Assembly: GCA_029204225.1 (NCBI GenBank)
Contig: CM055095.1
Location: forward strand, 22,064,699 to 22,128,698
From: Diphasiastrum complanatum
Lineage: Eukaryota > Streptophyta > Lycopodiopsida > Lycopodiales > Lycopodiaceae
Reading direction: 5' to 3'
Length of the DNA: 64,000 bases
The translations under genes were made by a program, and so were the position numbers. Shown here piece by piece: positions 1 to 10,374 of the stretch. The stretch's first letter is position 1. The number at the start of each line of letters is the position of its first letter. A model generated the notes under the pieces. It saw only the letters and a program-made list of their open reading frames with translations. It did not search any database and had not been told where the DNA came from.

Positions 1-1
1 G

Positions 2-3000
2 CTTCTCACTCTTAGGAATAAAATCTTTCAAAGTAGCCAAAAGAGTGATGAGAGTGCATCTAGTTATGTTTTGAGAGTAAAAGATATTCATAGAGAGCTT
101 GCTTGCATTGGTGATTCCATCAATCAAAATGAGCTAGTTCAAGTCATTCTCAATGGCTTGAGAAGTGAATTTGATAACCTTGTCCAATCCTATGCCATTG
201 GAGGCTCTCCAAAGTGTGCTAATTTCAGAAGAATCAAGACAAGAGTACAAGCTCTTGAGGATGGACAAGCTTTCTCTCACTCATAATGATGGCAAAGCTC
301 TCTTTGCCAAGGATAAGCACAAAGGGAGGAGCAAGAACCAACATCAACAATCCTCAAGCAAGGACAAAGTCAAATCCAAAGACAAAGATGAGGAGGAAGA
401 TGATTCCTCTAATGCTTCATCATCCAAGCTCAAGAAGAAGAAGATCAAGTGCTTTTATTGTGGCAAGAAAGGTCATTATGCCACCAATTGCTTCAAAAAC
501 AAGAATCAACTCAAGCAAGCCAATATTACCAATGAGAAGGAAGACACTATTGCAAGTGATGGAGAGGGATCTCTTATGGTCTCTAGTTTCTCATCTACTC
601 CTTTCAAGAAGGACGGCCTATGGTATATTGATAGTGGAGCCTCTTCACATATGTGTAGCTCCAAGGACTCTTTCTCTTCTATTTCACCTTATGATGGAGT
701 CAAGAAATCAATATACACTGCAAATGATTTTGAATGTCCTATTGAAGGCATAGGGAACATTCCCTTGAAGCTTGCATCCTCTAAAGTTCTTTCTCTCTCT
801 AGAGTTCTTTATGTACCTAAGCTTACCAAGAATCTTATTAGTGCTGGCCAATTGCTTGATAATGGCCTTGATGTAAAATTCAATGTTGATACTTGCACTA
901 TCAAGAAGAATGATGAGATATTTGCATTAGGATCTAGATTTGGTGGCATCTATAAACTAGATCCAAATGAGTATGTGAATGCTTGTAATGTTGCTCTTGT
1001 GAACAAGCTCTCTATGGAGGAATTATGGCATAGGAGGTTGGGACATCCCAACTACAAATCCATGCTCTCTATGATCAAAGAATCCAAAGCTATTGGCTTG
1101 CCAAAGTCATTCTCCAAGAAGATCAAGCCTTGTGAGGCTTGTGCTATTGCTAAATCTCACAAAAAGCCATTTACAAGATCTTCTATCAAAAGCAAGCATC
1201 CTTTGGAGTTAATCCACTCGGATGTGCATTTCTCATCAACTACAAGCAAGGGAGGAGCCACTTGTTTTGTTACTTTCATTGACGATTACACAAGATTCAC
1301 TTGGATATATATTCTTGCTTCAAAATATATGGTGTTTGATCATTTCCTTATTTTCAAAGCTTATGTAGAGAAGCAATTCTCATTCAAGATTAAAGCTCTT
1401 AGAAGTGATGGAGTTGGTGAATATATCTCCAGTAAATTTCAAGATTTTTGTGAGCTTGAAGCATTAAAAGAGAGTTTTCTTGTGCTACTCTCCATCTCAA
1501 AATGGAGTGGCCGAGAGAAAGAATAGATCTCTATGTGAATGTGCAAAATCTCTATGAGAATTGAGGCATCTTTGCCCAAAGATTTTTGGGGAGAAGCCAT
1601 TAATTGTGCAAATTATCTTTGCAATAGGCTCCCACATATAGCTCTTGGAGGAAAAGTCACCATATGAAATCTTATTTTGAAGAAGCCTAAGGTTGATCAC
1701 CTTTAGAGTTTTTGGATGCTTATGCTTTGTCCATATTCCCTTGGAAACAAGGAAGAAGGAGATCCTAGTGCATGCCAAAGGGATCATGGTTGGATACTCA
1801 TCCACCCAAGAAGGGCCTATAGAGTCTTTATACTCTCTACTTCTCAAGTTATTGAAAGTAGAGATGCTTGTCTTTCATGAAGATCAACACTCATCATTTG
1901 AAAAGGCCGAGATCAAGAAATCTATGGATGCATCATCAATTATTGATTTTGAAGACAATCATGATGTGATGGGGTCGAGATTTTAAGAAGACTCTCCTCG
2001 GATTTTTTCACCAAGAAGATCCATGAGAGATAGATCCGAGCCTAAGAGGCTCTCATATGTTGACAAAGGCAAACAAGTGATATTGATTCCCACTAATTAT
2101 GTTTTTTATGTCTCTCATGAAGAGCCAAAGAATGTACAAGAGGCACTCAATACCAAGGAGTGGTATGATGCCATGAAGCAAGAGTATGATGCATTGATCA
2201 CCAACAATACTTGGGAGCTTGTGGATCCACATCCAACAAGCATGTGATTGGTTGCAAGTGGGTATTTCGGATCAAGTTCAATCATGATGGCACCATCAAC
2301 AAGCATAAAGCAAGATTATGTGCCAAAGGATTTGCTCAAATCCATGGTCTTGATTATGAGGAGACCTTTGCACCCGTTGCAAAGATGGTGACAATAAGAA
2401 TTCTTATTTTTCTTGCTTGTTTTTTCAAGTGGAAGGTGTTCCAATTAGATGTATCCAATGCTTTTCTAAATGGTTATCTTGAGGAGGAGATCTATATGGA
2501 ACAACCTCAAGGATTCATCAAGGATGAGTCCAAAGTGTGCTTGCTCTTCAAAAGTCTTTATGGACTCAAGCAAGCACCAAGATCATGGTATTCAAGACTT
2601 AACTCTTTTCTTATCTCACTAGGATTTACTCTTAGTGACTATGATCCTTCCATGTATCTAAAGTTTGTTGATAGCAATATAGTCATTCTTCTAATTTATG
2701 TTGATGACAATATTCTTTGTGGAAGTTGTATCAAGCTAGTTGATGAAACCAAGCTAGCACTTGGATGTGAGTTTAAAATGCAAGATCTAGGAGAGATACA
2801 TTACATCCTAGGCCTAGAAATTGATTTTTATGAAAATCATGTCTTTATATGCCAATCTAGATATGCTCACTCTATGTTGAAAAAATTCCATATGGAAAAT
2901 TCTAAGAGCATAGATACTCCAATGGAGCAAATTGTAAAAGATCCTAATAAAGGTGATGAAAGATCCTTTGAGGACATCACACTTTTTAGGAGTCTTGTAG

Positions 3001-3662
3001 GCTCCTTGATTTGGCTTACCATTACTAGGCCCGATCTTAGTTTTTGTGTGCACAAATTGAGTCAATTTATGCAAGATCCTAAGATCCATCATTGGAAGAT
3101 AGCCAAGAGGATTCTAAGATATGTATCTTCATCTTGTGATTATGGTCTACTCTATAAAAGTGAAGATCTATCCATTATTGGCTACTCGGATTCGGACTTT
3201 GCAAGTGACAAGATGGATCGAAAGTCTATTAGTGCATACACTATCTTTCTTGGAGGCAATCTAATATCTTGGCTTTCCAAAAAGCAAGATACTATATCTT
3301 TCTCTTCATGTGAGGCCGAGTACAAAGCACTCACTACAACTACCAAAGAAGTGCTTTGGATCAAGAGGTTATTAATGGAACTAAAGTGCATCAAGGAGGA
3401 TGATCTACCAATGATCAAGTGTGATAACATCTCGGCCCAAGCTCTTGCCAATAATCCCATATTTCATGCAAGAAGCAAGCACATAGAAGTGGCACACCAT
3501 TTTGTGAGAGAAAAGCTTATTGGAGGAGAAATCTATTTGGAGCATGTCAACTCGTCCTCTTGTATTGCCGATCTACTCACCAAGCCTTTGAGCAAAAGTG
3601 CTTTCATCAAGCATAGATCTAATCTTGGAGTTATATCAAGATCAATGCTCAAATCTTCATAG
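2..3662 (+). pseudogene. Copia-1 gag-pol polyprotein, frameshifted
   Basis: Encodes the capsid and enzymes for reverse transcription and integration of the element. In order: UBN2-type gag C-terminal part (1-280); zinc knuckle CFYCGKKGHYATNC near 460-500; protease motif WYIDSGASSHM near 625; GAG pre-integrase motif LWHRRLGHPN near 1025; integrase zinc residues CEAC near 1130; core motifs HSDVH (1225) and RSDGVGEY (1400); RT from 2240 with [21 protein letters not shown] and YVDD followed by an unusual Asn (2700); RNase H with DSDFASD and CEAEYKAL (3190-3330). The long frames are about 165-1526 and 2211-3662. Frameshifts near 260, 1460, 1560-1700, 1850-2000 and 2240 break the frame, and the integrase Glu segment (NGVAERKN) survives only in a shifted frame. 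The RT-RNase H half is a clean 480-codon frame. Not functional as a single polyprotein. Confidence 0.9.
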
Positions 3663-3680
3663 ATAATTTCTTAGGAGGAG

Positions 3681-4418
3681 TGTGAAGAATTGAAAAAGAT
3701 TATCTATGTTAGATATAGGGGTCTTATGTTTTTTACATCAAGCATCTAGGTGTAGGATGTTGATAGGAATAAATTTGGCTTAGATGGCAAATTATGCATT
3801 TCCACTTGTAATGCCACTATTGAGCCAAAATAGAGTAAGAAGCTAAACACACTTGCCAATTAGAGTGTAGACAAGTGTAAAGTTTTTGTTTGATGAATTC
3901 CAAGAGGTCCAATAGGATTTAGAGGTGGAACCTTGTGAGGTCCAATAGGAAATTGAGGTGTGCTTGAATATAGTCCAATAGAATTAAGAGGTGCATGGAT
4001 CAATGATCCAATAAGATCAAGAGGTGACAAAATATGGTCCAATCATAGTTAAGCATAGTGATAGCTCGTGGACCTACTAGTATCATTGTACTCCTCATTT
4101 TGAAGCTAATTGATTTGGTGATTTCATGGATTTTGTGAGTTATTGGATTTCTAGCTTTCTCTCTCTACCCGAGAGCTCATGATGTATTTTCTCTCTCTAC
4201 CCAAGGAGAGCAGCTTGTTTTTACTTAGATTAAGTTTTGGATACTTCCCACACGTGTGAGTGAGAGTTGGAAGTGATTGAATGCATGTAGTAGTGTGTTT
4301 TTGCCATAGGATTCAAGATTGATCTTGAATCTCAATCTAGTCTTGATCTTGGTGCATCTACACACCTTAGGAGATCACAAGTACATGTAGTGGACAGTCC
4401 GCACGTGTGAAATTCAAC
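3681..4418 (+). repeat. 3' LTR of Copia-1
   Basis: Starts TGTGAAGAATTG directly after the polypurine tract and ends near 4418 where inverted Gypsy gag starts. The same twelve bases open another LTR at 24740. It carries a CCAAT array (3909-4043), CACACGTGTG at 4249-4258 and a second copy of the CACGTGTGA core at 4402-4410 close to the end. The start is well supported; the end is inferred from the junction with Gypsy sequence. Confidence 0.75.
3909..4043 (+). promoter_or_regulatory. Array of five regularly spaced CCAAT boxes in the LTR
   Basis: CCAAT occurs at 3909, 3942, 3975, 4008 and 4039, giving steps of 33, 33, 33 and 31 bases. Each lies in a decayed direct repeat of the form GGTCCAATAGGATTTAGAGG. 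CCAAT is the known core for NF-Y factors. That the array drives transcription of the LTR is inference. Confidence 0.5.
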
Positions 4419-4421
4419 AGT

Positions 4422-5663
4422 AATGATGAACTGTACTCCTGCAATCCTGACAAGTATATCTTCCACCCAATTGGCTTGTTGTTGAGCGGCAACATAAATG
4501 GCATACTGTTCTGAAGATCCACCTTCCTGATCATTACCATAGCTCCATTGCTTAGCACTTCCATAAGGTTCTGGTTCCATCAAATTGGCAGGAGGAGCGG
4601 AGTGCTTTGGTGGGGCAGGCAAGGCTAGACGCTCCGGGTATCCAAGAGTAGATTGTCGTAGTCTTGCTGCTGGATTGCCTCCATACTATGGATCTCGATA
4701 TCCCATCTGGGCATACCGTTGCTGAATCATCTAAGGGTTGAAGTTGCAAAAGGCAGTCTCATGGTCAGGTGAATTACACAGATGGAAAACACTAATTTCC
4801 ATTCGTTTTTTCAATTGAGGACACTCGTTCATTGTGTAATTTTTTTAGTACAAATAGAACACCAGACAATTTCCCTGGTAGGAAAGGTCTTTGCAAACTT
4901 CTCAGGTTCTTTGTTCGCTTCTCCGTGGAAATTTTCCAATGCTTTGATCTTCTCATCAAATTGCAACTGCAACTTTTCCATCTGTTTCTGCTGGGTCTTC
5001 CCAAGTTTCTCGCACTCATTGAGCATCATTTCTGCAGTAGCATTGGCATTTGTTGATGCAATAGTGGTGGATGTCGTAGTAGTCTGCCCTGCTGTATAAG
5101 ACAACATACTGACATTCGGCTCATCATCTGAATCATCATCCTCCTCCCGAATTGCATCGTCCATCGCATTTTGCAAAAGTGCGTACTCATTATGGCGTTT
5201 CAGTTCACGTTTGATCCGTTTAGGTAGACCTGACAAAAATCACATAATCATGGCATTTTCATTAATTAGCTCAAGCTCATATTCAGATCTAAGATGTTTC
5301 ACCCTTTCGATGTAATCTCGAACCATTTCCCGCTTTCCCATTTTACTTTTGCTTAAAATTAGGAAAGGGTCTTCCATAAACTTCCGCGGTTTGAACCGTG
5401 TGATAAGGGCTCGTTTAACAACATCCCAATCTGTACGCTCAGTTTCATCTTGGTTATAGTACCAATCTTGTGCTGCGCCTGTTAAGGCCATAGAAAACAG
5501 CTAAATTTTATCTTGAGGATAAATCTCACCATAGACCTCACAGGATTCAACATAGATCTGAAGAAATCGAACTGGATCTGTTAATCCATTATATTTGGGT
5601 AGATCCAATCGGGGTGCTCTTTGGATTGACCTCCTGTGGAGCACCTCCAGGGGCAACCATTTA
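4422..5663 (-). pseudogene. Gypsy gag remnant (family G1)
   Basis: On the minus strand a gag-like protein starts with ATG near 5663. It contains a retrotransposon-gag region (5240-5491, motif LTGAAQDWYYNQ; the family has a typical W at this place), an acidic linker DDAIREEDDDSDDEPN (about 5150), a Gln/Lys-rich coiled segment, and a zinc-finger region beginning CSIC near 4855. The reading frame is broken by several stops and shifts (near 5500-5600, 5237 and 4830). It stops at 4422 where the Copia-1 LTR sits, so protease and RT are not seen. A sister copy with the same acidic linker and TTTSTTIAST repeat lies at 24199-24660. Likely structural protein of a Ty3/Gypsy element, inactive. Confidence 0.75.
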
Positions 5664-5890
5664 GATCAAATCGATAATGTGATTGGATATAGATTTTTTC
5701 CAAAAACTATCTCAGATTAGATCTGCTAGCTCAACAGTACCAAATATTGGTACATAGTACCAAAACAGACCAAATATTACCAAATAGTACCAAAACAATA
5801 CCAAATATTGGTACATAGTTTCAGCTTGGTGCTAAAATAAAACCAAAATGTACCAAAATTTAGGTAAATTGGTAATCACAGCACGAAATA
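5664..5890 (-). repeat. Gypsy G1 leader with repeated GTACCAAATATTGGTAC palindrome
   Basis: Just upstream (minus sense) of the gag ATG is an A/T-rich leader. The near-palindrome GTACCAAATATTGGTAC appears at about 5737-5753, and its core with ATAC in front appears again near 5792-5808, with many scattered TACCAAA words. I see no coding potential here. A role as an untranslated leader is inferred from position only. Confidence 0.4.
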
Positions 5891-5978
5891 ACTAGTAGAA
5901 AATACCACAAAAGTATTGATAATTTATTTTGCGGGTTTTGCTAAATACACTGTTGTTAGTTAATTGAGCTCATATGCT

Positions 5979-6376
5979 TTAATAATCCCGAGATGACAGC
6001 GTGATCACAAGTGTTAATGTGTAAAATGTTGAGCTACATTTGAAAATTCTTTGTTGCATTTCTTCAAAGAAACAGGTACGCAGTATTTTCATGACCTTCG
6101 AATATCTCATGCTGCTCCATATAATGATTTGCACTCCCGCCTCGGCTAGTTTTTTCAAAAACACATTAGCCTGGGGTCTCAGAAAACAGTAGTCGTGCAC
6201 TCGGATTATGTTTCTTTTGAAGCAATTTACAAAAGGGCCATTCGGAAATGTTCGGTAAGTGAACACCCCATTTATATCGAAAACAACCAACCTATCGGCC
6301 CTAGCTGGAATGTCATCAGTGTCGGGGGCCTTGGTCATCATTGGATTCTCGTCTTTTATCCACCAAGGGGTATGTG
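5979..6376 (-). pseudogene. FCP1/NIF (HAD-family) phosphatase-like exon
   Basis: The minus-strand frame contains RLVVFDINGVF at about 6270. This resembles HAD motif I (D-x-D/N-G-x) of the NLI-interacting-factor/FCP1 phosphatases. RPQANVFLKKLAEAGVQIII followed by WSS at about 6110-6170 matches the family pattern RPhh..FL......h.IWSS. Downstream EEMQQR resembles the helix after motif II. A possible splice acceptor, TTTGTAG followed by CAC, places the exon start near 6376. The first Asp is kept and the second is Asn, as in some plant members. The family normally has a third motif with a Lys and a DD pair; I do not see it, so the piece is truncated. It may belong with the acidic/Gln-rich exon at 6700-7040. 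Confidence 0.55.
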
Positions 6377-6699
6377 CTACAAATACATAAGAACAATAAA
6401 ATGACATTACCATAATGAGATTCACATTGCGCAATAGAAAAAAGAAATGCCCTGTTTCCATATTAATAATAACAAGTGTCTTCTTAATATATCTGAAAGC
6501 GGTTACATTGATCACTCCGTGAATTTGGTCACACTTCATAACACGATAGATATCATTATTCTACTTTTAGTGCAATAGAGTGTGCACATGTTACATCTTG
6601 CTTGCACGAGTTTTAGTGTTATGTGGTCTGGAGCGCTTTATCTTTTTAAGGGGATATAACTATGATAACAGAGTATCATCGCACATATCTTAACCTATC

Positions 6700-7040
6700 T
6701 CAGGTTTAGAAGTGTGCGGAGTTTCACCCTTTCAGGCCTGGCTTCCTCCCTAATTGTTTTTCCTTTTTTAAGCCCTTCAGCTTCATCACCTGCCCCTTCA
6801 TTTTCCACATCCACATACACATCCTCTTGCTCTTCTTCCTGTTGGTCCTGCGATGTCTGGTGGTCTGTCTGGTGGTCCTGCTATGCCTTACTTTTCTGAT
6901 CTTGGTCTTGCTGGTCTTGTTGTGCTTGGTCTTGCTGCTCTTGGTCTTGCTGGTCCTTTCTTGATGCTCCTGCTAGTCCCGTTCGTCGTCCATATCTTCA
7001 TCTAGTTTGTCTATGTCAATAGTAATTTTTGCCTTGCCTG
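6700..7040 (-). pseudogene. Gln/Asp-rich and acidic low-complexity segment, possible upstream exon
   Basis: Read on the minus strand this stretch gives KDQQDQEQQDQAQQDQQDQD, a stop, then QTSQDQQEEEQEDVYVDVEN and a basic end EEARPERVKL. It encodes an acidic patch DIDKLDEDMDDE just before the repeat. It lies in the same orientation and upstream of the FCP1/NIF-like exon, so it may be the disordered N-terminal part of that protein. The opposite-strand frame (Ser/Cys/Trp-rich) is a shadow of this repeat. Linkage of the two pieces is inference; at least one stop interrupts it. Confidence 0.35.
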
Positions 7041-8083
7041 TTTTGCCCTTTGCTGTCTGATGGTGGGGCTGCTCTGCTGCGAAGTAGTCTATATGTTGAC
7101 TGGTTCTGCTGTCTGTCTACTAGTTTTGCTTGTTTGCTTCTTGTCACATCTTATGCTACCTCCATTCTGGTTGTTAGCTGGGCATGTTCTTGATCATGTC
7201 TATTTGGTTCAATGCCCAGATCAGGCAGCAGATGCAGTTTTCAGGATTGTAGTATGGTTCAACCTGTCACGAATACTCAGATTTCGAACACGCTTGAACT
7301 CTTGAGATCACTTGCAATCATTCTACCATGCAAGCACACCAAGAATGCCCAAAAACAACTCTTCTTGAAACATAGTTGGGCATTATTATGGCACTTAAAA
7401 AAAGAATGCTAGAACAGATCATTGCAAAATGGAAACTAAACTACTTGCAATATCAGAAAACTAGCCTAGCATGCCACATTCCTAAAAAACAGAAAACTAA
7501 TTCCTACAAGCATTCAAGAATCAAGAAGCTCCATCTTCTTGGTTCTTGAATTTCTCAAGAAACTCAAGAAACCAAAACGTAAATGAATTTGCAAGATCTA
7601 TACCACATTATTGGCTACAAATTTCTTGGATTCTTGCAACCTACATTAATCCACAAGAAAATATGAAATCTAATCCACAACTAGGAAAGCAAGAAAACTA
7701 ATCCACTCTAAATCCACAACCACACACAATATGAATGGAAGGGCATAATCATAGGGGCATCACTCATGAAAACCATCATGATCAAGGAGCTTAGTGTAGC
7801 ATCAAACTCATGGGAAATCTTCTTATTAAGCATGGAGTAGATACAATGCAAAAAGCTCCTCTACACAAAGAGAGAGTCTCTTAAATAAGCAAGAGAGCTC
7901 CTTAGGTGGCATCCTAGTGGAATTTCCACATTTCACAAATTACAAGTGGAATAATGCTCTCGTAGGCCCATGTGATGAGTATGCTGATGATTGTCAACGA
8001 TGCCTTCATTGCATTAACTCGTGGGACCAATAAAAAATGGCTCGTTCAGAAGAGCCATGACAAAGTTGTAGGAAAATGGTAAG
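7041..8083. other. No gene recognised
   Basis: AT-rich, with short open frames only. Around 7500-7900 it resembles the tone of LTR sequence (AAGAGAGAGTCTCTTAAATA), but I found no partner copy in the window and no primer site. Confidence 0.4.
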
Positions 8084-8668
8084 GTGAAGGGTCCTCAAGT
8101 AGACCCTATTATAGCGTCAGATGAGATGGGCGGAATAAAATTGATTTGTGACCATGTGTGTGGCATCTCACATGCCGTCGTGCAAACTATGGCATTTGCA
8201 CATGATGAATTCTTGTTACATTGCGATTTCCACGTAGCTAATGTCATGATCGATTTCACCAACCAGATGCATCCCAGGATTCGTGTCATCGATTGGGTAA
8301 GGGTCCAATACGAATCAAAAAAATCCTGGGTGGCCAATCCGACAATCCATACGCTTAGGCCGTGGTTAGCTAAATCACAACCATGTGTACACGAGAGCTA
8401 TAGACACATGGTCAGTGACATGGCTGATCACCGAACTCATCACATTTTGTGAGGAGTTTTGTGCGTTGCACCATCCTGGTTGGAAGTAGAGCCTTGCAGA
8501 AGCTAATGCAGAGCATATCACATATATTATCGCAAAAGAATATTATATTACTGACGAGCATGCAAGAAAAAATTTAGATCTAGATAATTATCTTAAAAGA
8601 TTTAACTTGCGTCCAGACCAATATCTTCAGCCAATGGCCAAAATGATGCCTGCATTTTATATATTTTG
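8084..8668 (+). pseudogene. Protein-kinase-like C-lobe fragment
   Basis: The frame from 8084 contains LLHCDFHVANVMIDF, matching the kinase catalytic-loop pattern H-x-D-x-x-x-x-N. About 15 residues on is RIRVIDWVRV, where IDW stands at the position of the metal-binding DFG. After a +1 shift near 8380-8400 the text continues YTRAIDTWSVTWLITELITF, like the subdomain IX pattern D.WS....hEL. It then runs to PDQYLQPMAKMMPAFYIF and a stop at 8668, with one internal TAG near 8487. The N-lobe (glycine loop, Lys) is absent. Protein phosphotransfer is the family function. This copy is truncated and frameshifted, so it is a pseudogene or captured fragment. It sits between the phosphatase-like piece and the Helitron-like piece. 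Confidence 0.5.
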
Positions 8669-9072
8669 AATCTAGAGATACTATGTACAAAGAACAAAAA
8701 ATGGATATAAGTTATATAACATGTCATGATATTTTCAATCAACGTGATTACAAACTTATTTTTTTATGAGTTTATTTTCTGATATGTTTGAAATTTAGAA
8801 TGACATATGAAAATATAAATCGATTTGGAATTATGTGATATTTTTAAACTAGAAGTTATCAATCAATTGAATTGTTTTGTTCAATTTTCTTTTCTCGAAC
8901 TTCTTCGAATACTTGTTACAATTTTATTAGTTATGATACATTTTCCAATGTGTCCTTCTACTATGAAAAATCAAAATGGAAAAACTTCAAATCTATTGTA
9001 GTTCCTCGTTTTAATACTTGAAGTAGTAAATTTATTATCTCATTTTGCAACTTTTCAATTCAAAGACGCATA
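8669..9072. other. AT-rich spacer, no feature seen
   Basis: Very AT-rich sequence between the kinase-like and Helitron-like fragments. No motif, repeat or open frame that I can support. Confidence 0.4.
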
Positions 9073-10374
9073 TTGCAATCTTCATTTTTAGCATTTAGAT
9101 TTTTAATACGTATTTTAATTGCCATCTTTTTTGTTTCTTGGATTGTATTCATGACATCATCCGTGAATAAAAAATGCTTGCTTGCTAGACAAAGAACATT
9201 GAAAAAACAAAGAGACAATTTTATACTCTTCAAAAGGACGAGACTAGAAATTTTAGAGATGAATAATCAATGGTCTGAAATCGATATGAATCTAGTGAAA
9301 TGTATGAAATGTTGTTCCACTTACCACATTTCCAAAAAAATCATATTAGAAGTTGATAATATACCTCCATACGCGATAGCCAATACGATTTTATGGAAAT
9401 ATACATATGGAAATGAATTAAAAAAAACATGGTATGTCTGTAATACTTGTGTCAAAAATAAACATAGAGCACGCTGCATTGTATTTCAATCACCTAAATA
9501 TATATGAAGCATATTGCGATTAGAGCCTTTTGTAGTGCAAAATCTAGCTTTTGTTGATGTTTCGATTGAAACAAAAAGACGTTACAAATCGTTTTCAAAT
9601 TGCTGGATCACAAGAAAATCATTGTTTGATAATGCAATTGCATGTGATCTACATATTGAAAATGAGTATTCAAAGAAAAAGTCCCTTCAAAGATTGTTAA
9701 AACAAAATTTGGAACATAATCTGCTATTTGCAAGGTTTTATACCATCTATGAGAAAAATGCTTCTGACAATAGTCTAGCCTTCATCTCTCTACAATCTAT
9801 CGATCACCTTCACCCTAGCAATGTTCCATATGAAACTATGACTGTTGATCCCCTCCAAAAATCCTATGTACTACTAGAAGATACAACCCCATTATCGAGG
9901 CATAATGACAAACGACATCATGATATTTATTGAGATTCAAATGTAAAACTAAGAAACAATAACAAAATTTGTTCAAAACATATAGGACATGTAAATAATA
10001 GTCAGCATCATGACGAACCTGCCTTAACATTGGAATTTCCTTTTTTATTTCCATTTGCTTATGGATTTTATGATGGAAATATAAGCTTTCTTGATTATGT
10101 TAGCCTACGAGCCAGTTCTTTCTTTTCGATTTTTACATTATATCTGCCCTACATTATAGTTTTATACCAAATTAGGCAGGCAATTTTAATATCAAATAAC
10201 GTTCCATCAATAGTACTACAAAATAATCAGCTATCTCTCAAAGAATAAGAAAGCATCTGAACAACAAATATTCAGTCATGTTTTAAAATATACTCTACCA
10301 ACTGAAATTCTAGACACACCATCTTGGCATAGACGCAACTTAAAAGATCTCACTATTCGAAATTCAAACTCTTG
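9073..10374 (+). pseudogene. Helitron-like Rep/helicase N-terminal remnant
   Basis: Successive frames at 9073-9507, 9514-9933 and 10030-10248 plus a tail to 10374 read as one decayed protein. It starts with a hydrophobic stretch, then a Cys-pair zinc-binding region CMKCCSTYH ... WYVCNTCVKNKH. A poorly conserved middle follows, then ALTLEFPFLFPFAYGFYDG. This resembles the PfLFPhGxGGY signature of the Helitron_like_N domain, and SFLDYVSLRASSFFSIFTLY follows it. The end VLKYTLPTEILDTPSWHRRN also resembles Helitron Rep, ahead of the rolling-circle HUH motif. The HUH nuclease and helicase are not present. Stops at 9507, 9933 and 10248 break it. Alternative: another DNA transposon that shares this N-terminal module. 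Confidence 0.5.

Larger units (their letters stand above)
1..4418 (+). mobile_element. Copia-1: Ty1/Copia LTR retrotransposon, 5' part outside the window
   Basis: The order gag, zinc knuckle, protease, integrase, reverse transcriptase, RNase H, polypurine tract, LTR is that of a Ty1/Copia element. The 5' LTR and the start of gag lie left of the window. The tract AGGAGGAG ends at 3680 and the 3' LTR starts TGTGAAGAATTG at 3681. It appears to end in AACA at about 4418, because a Gypsy gag in the opposite orientation begins immediately after. Copia-1 therefore inserted into an older Gypsy element. The insertion-site duplication cannot be tested because the left junction is missing. Confidence 0.88.

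Noticed and set aside
286-753. 155-codon plus frame inside Copia-1 gag
   Set aside because: Shadow of the real gag/protease frame; Arg/Lys-rich from out-of-frame reading.
4782-5099. Plus-strand 105-codon frame with a hydrophobic, signal-like start
   Set aside because: Antisense of the Gypsy gag coiled-coil and zinc region.
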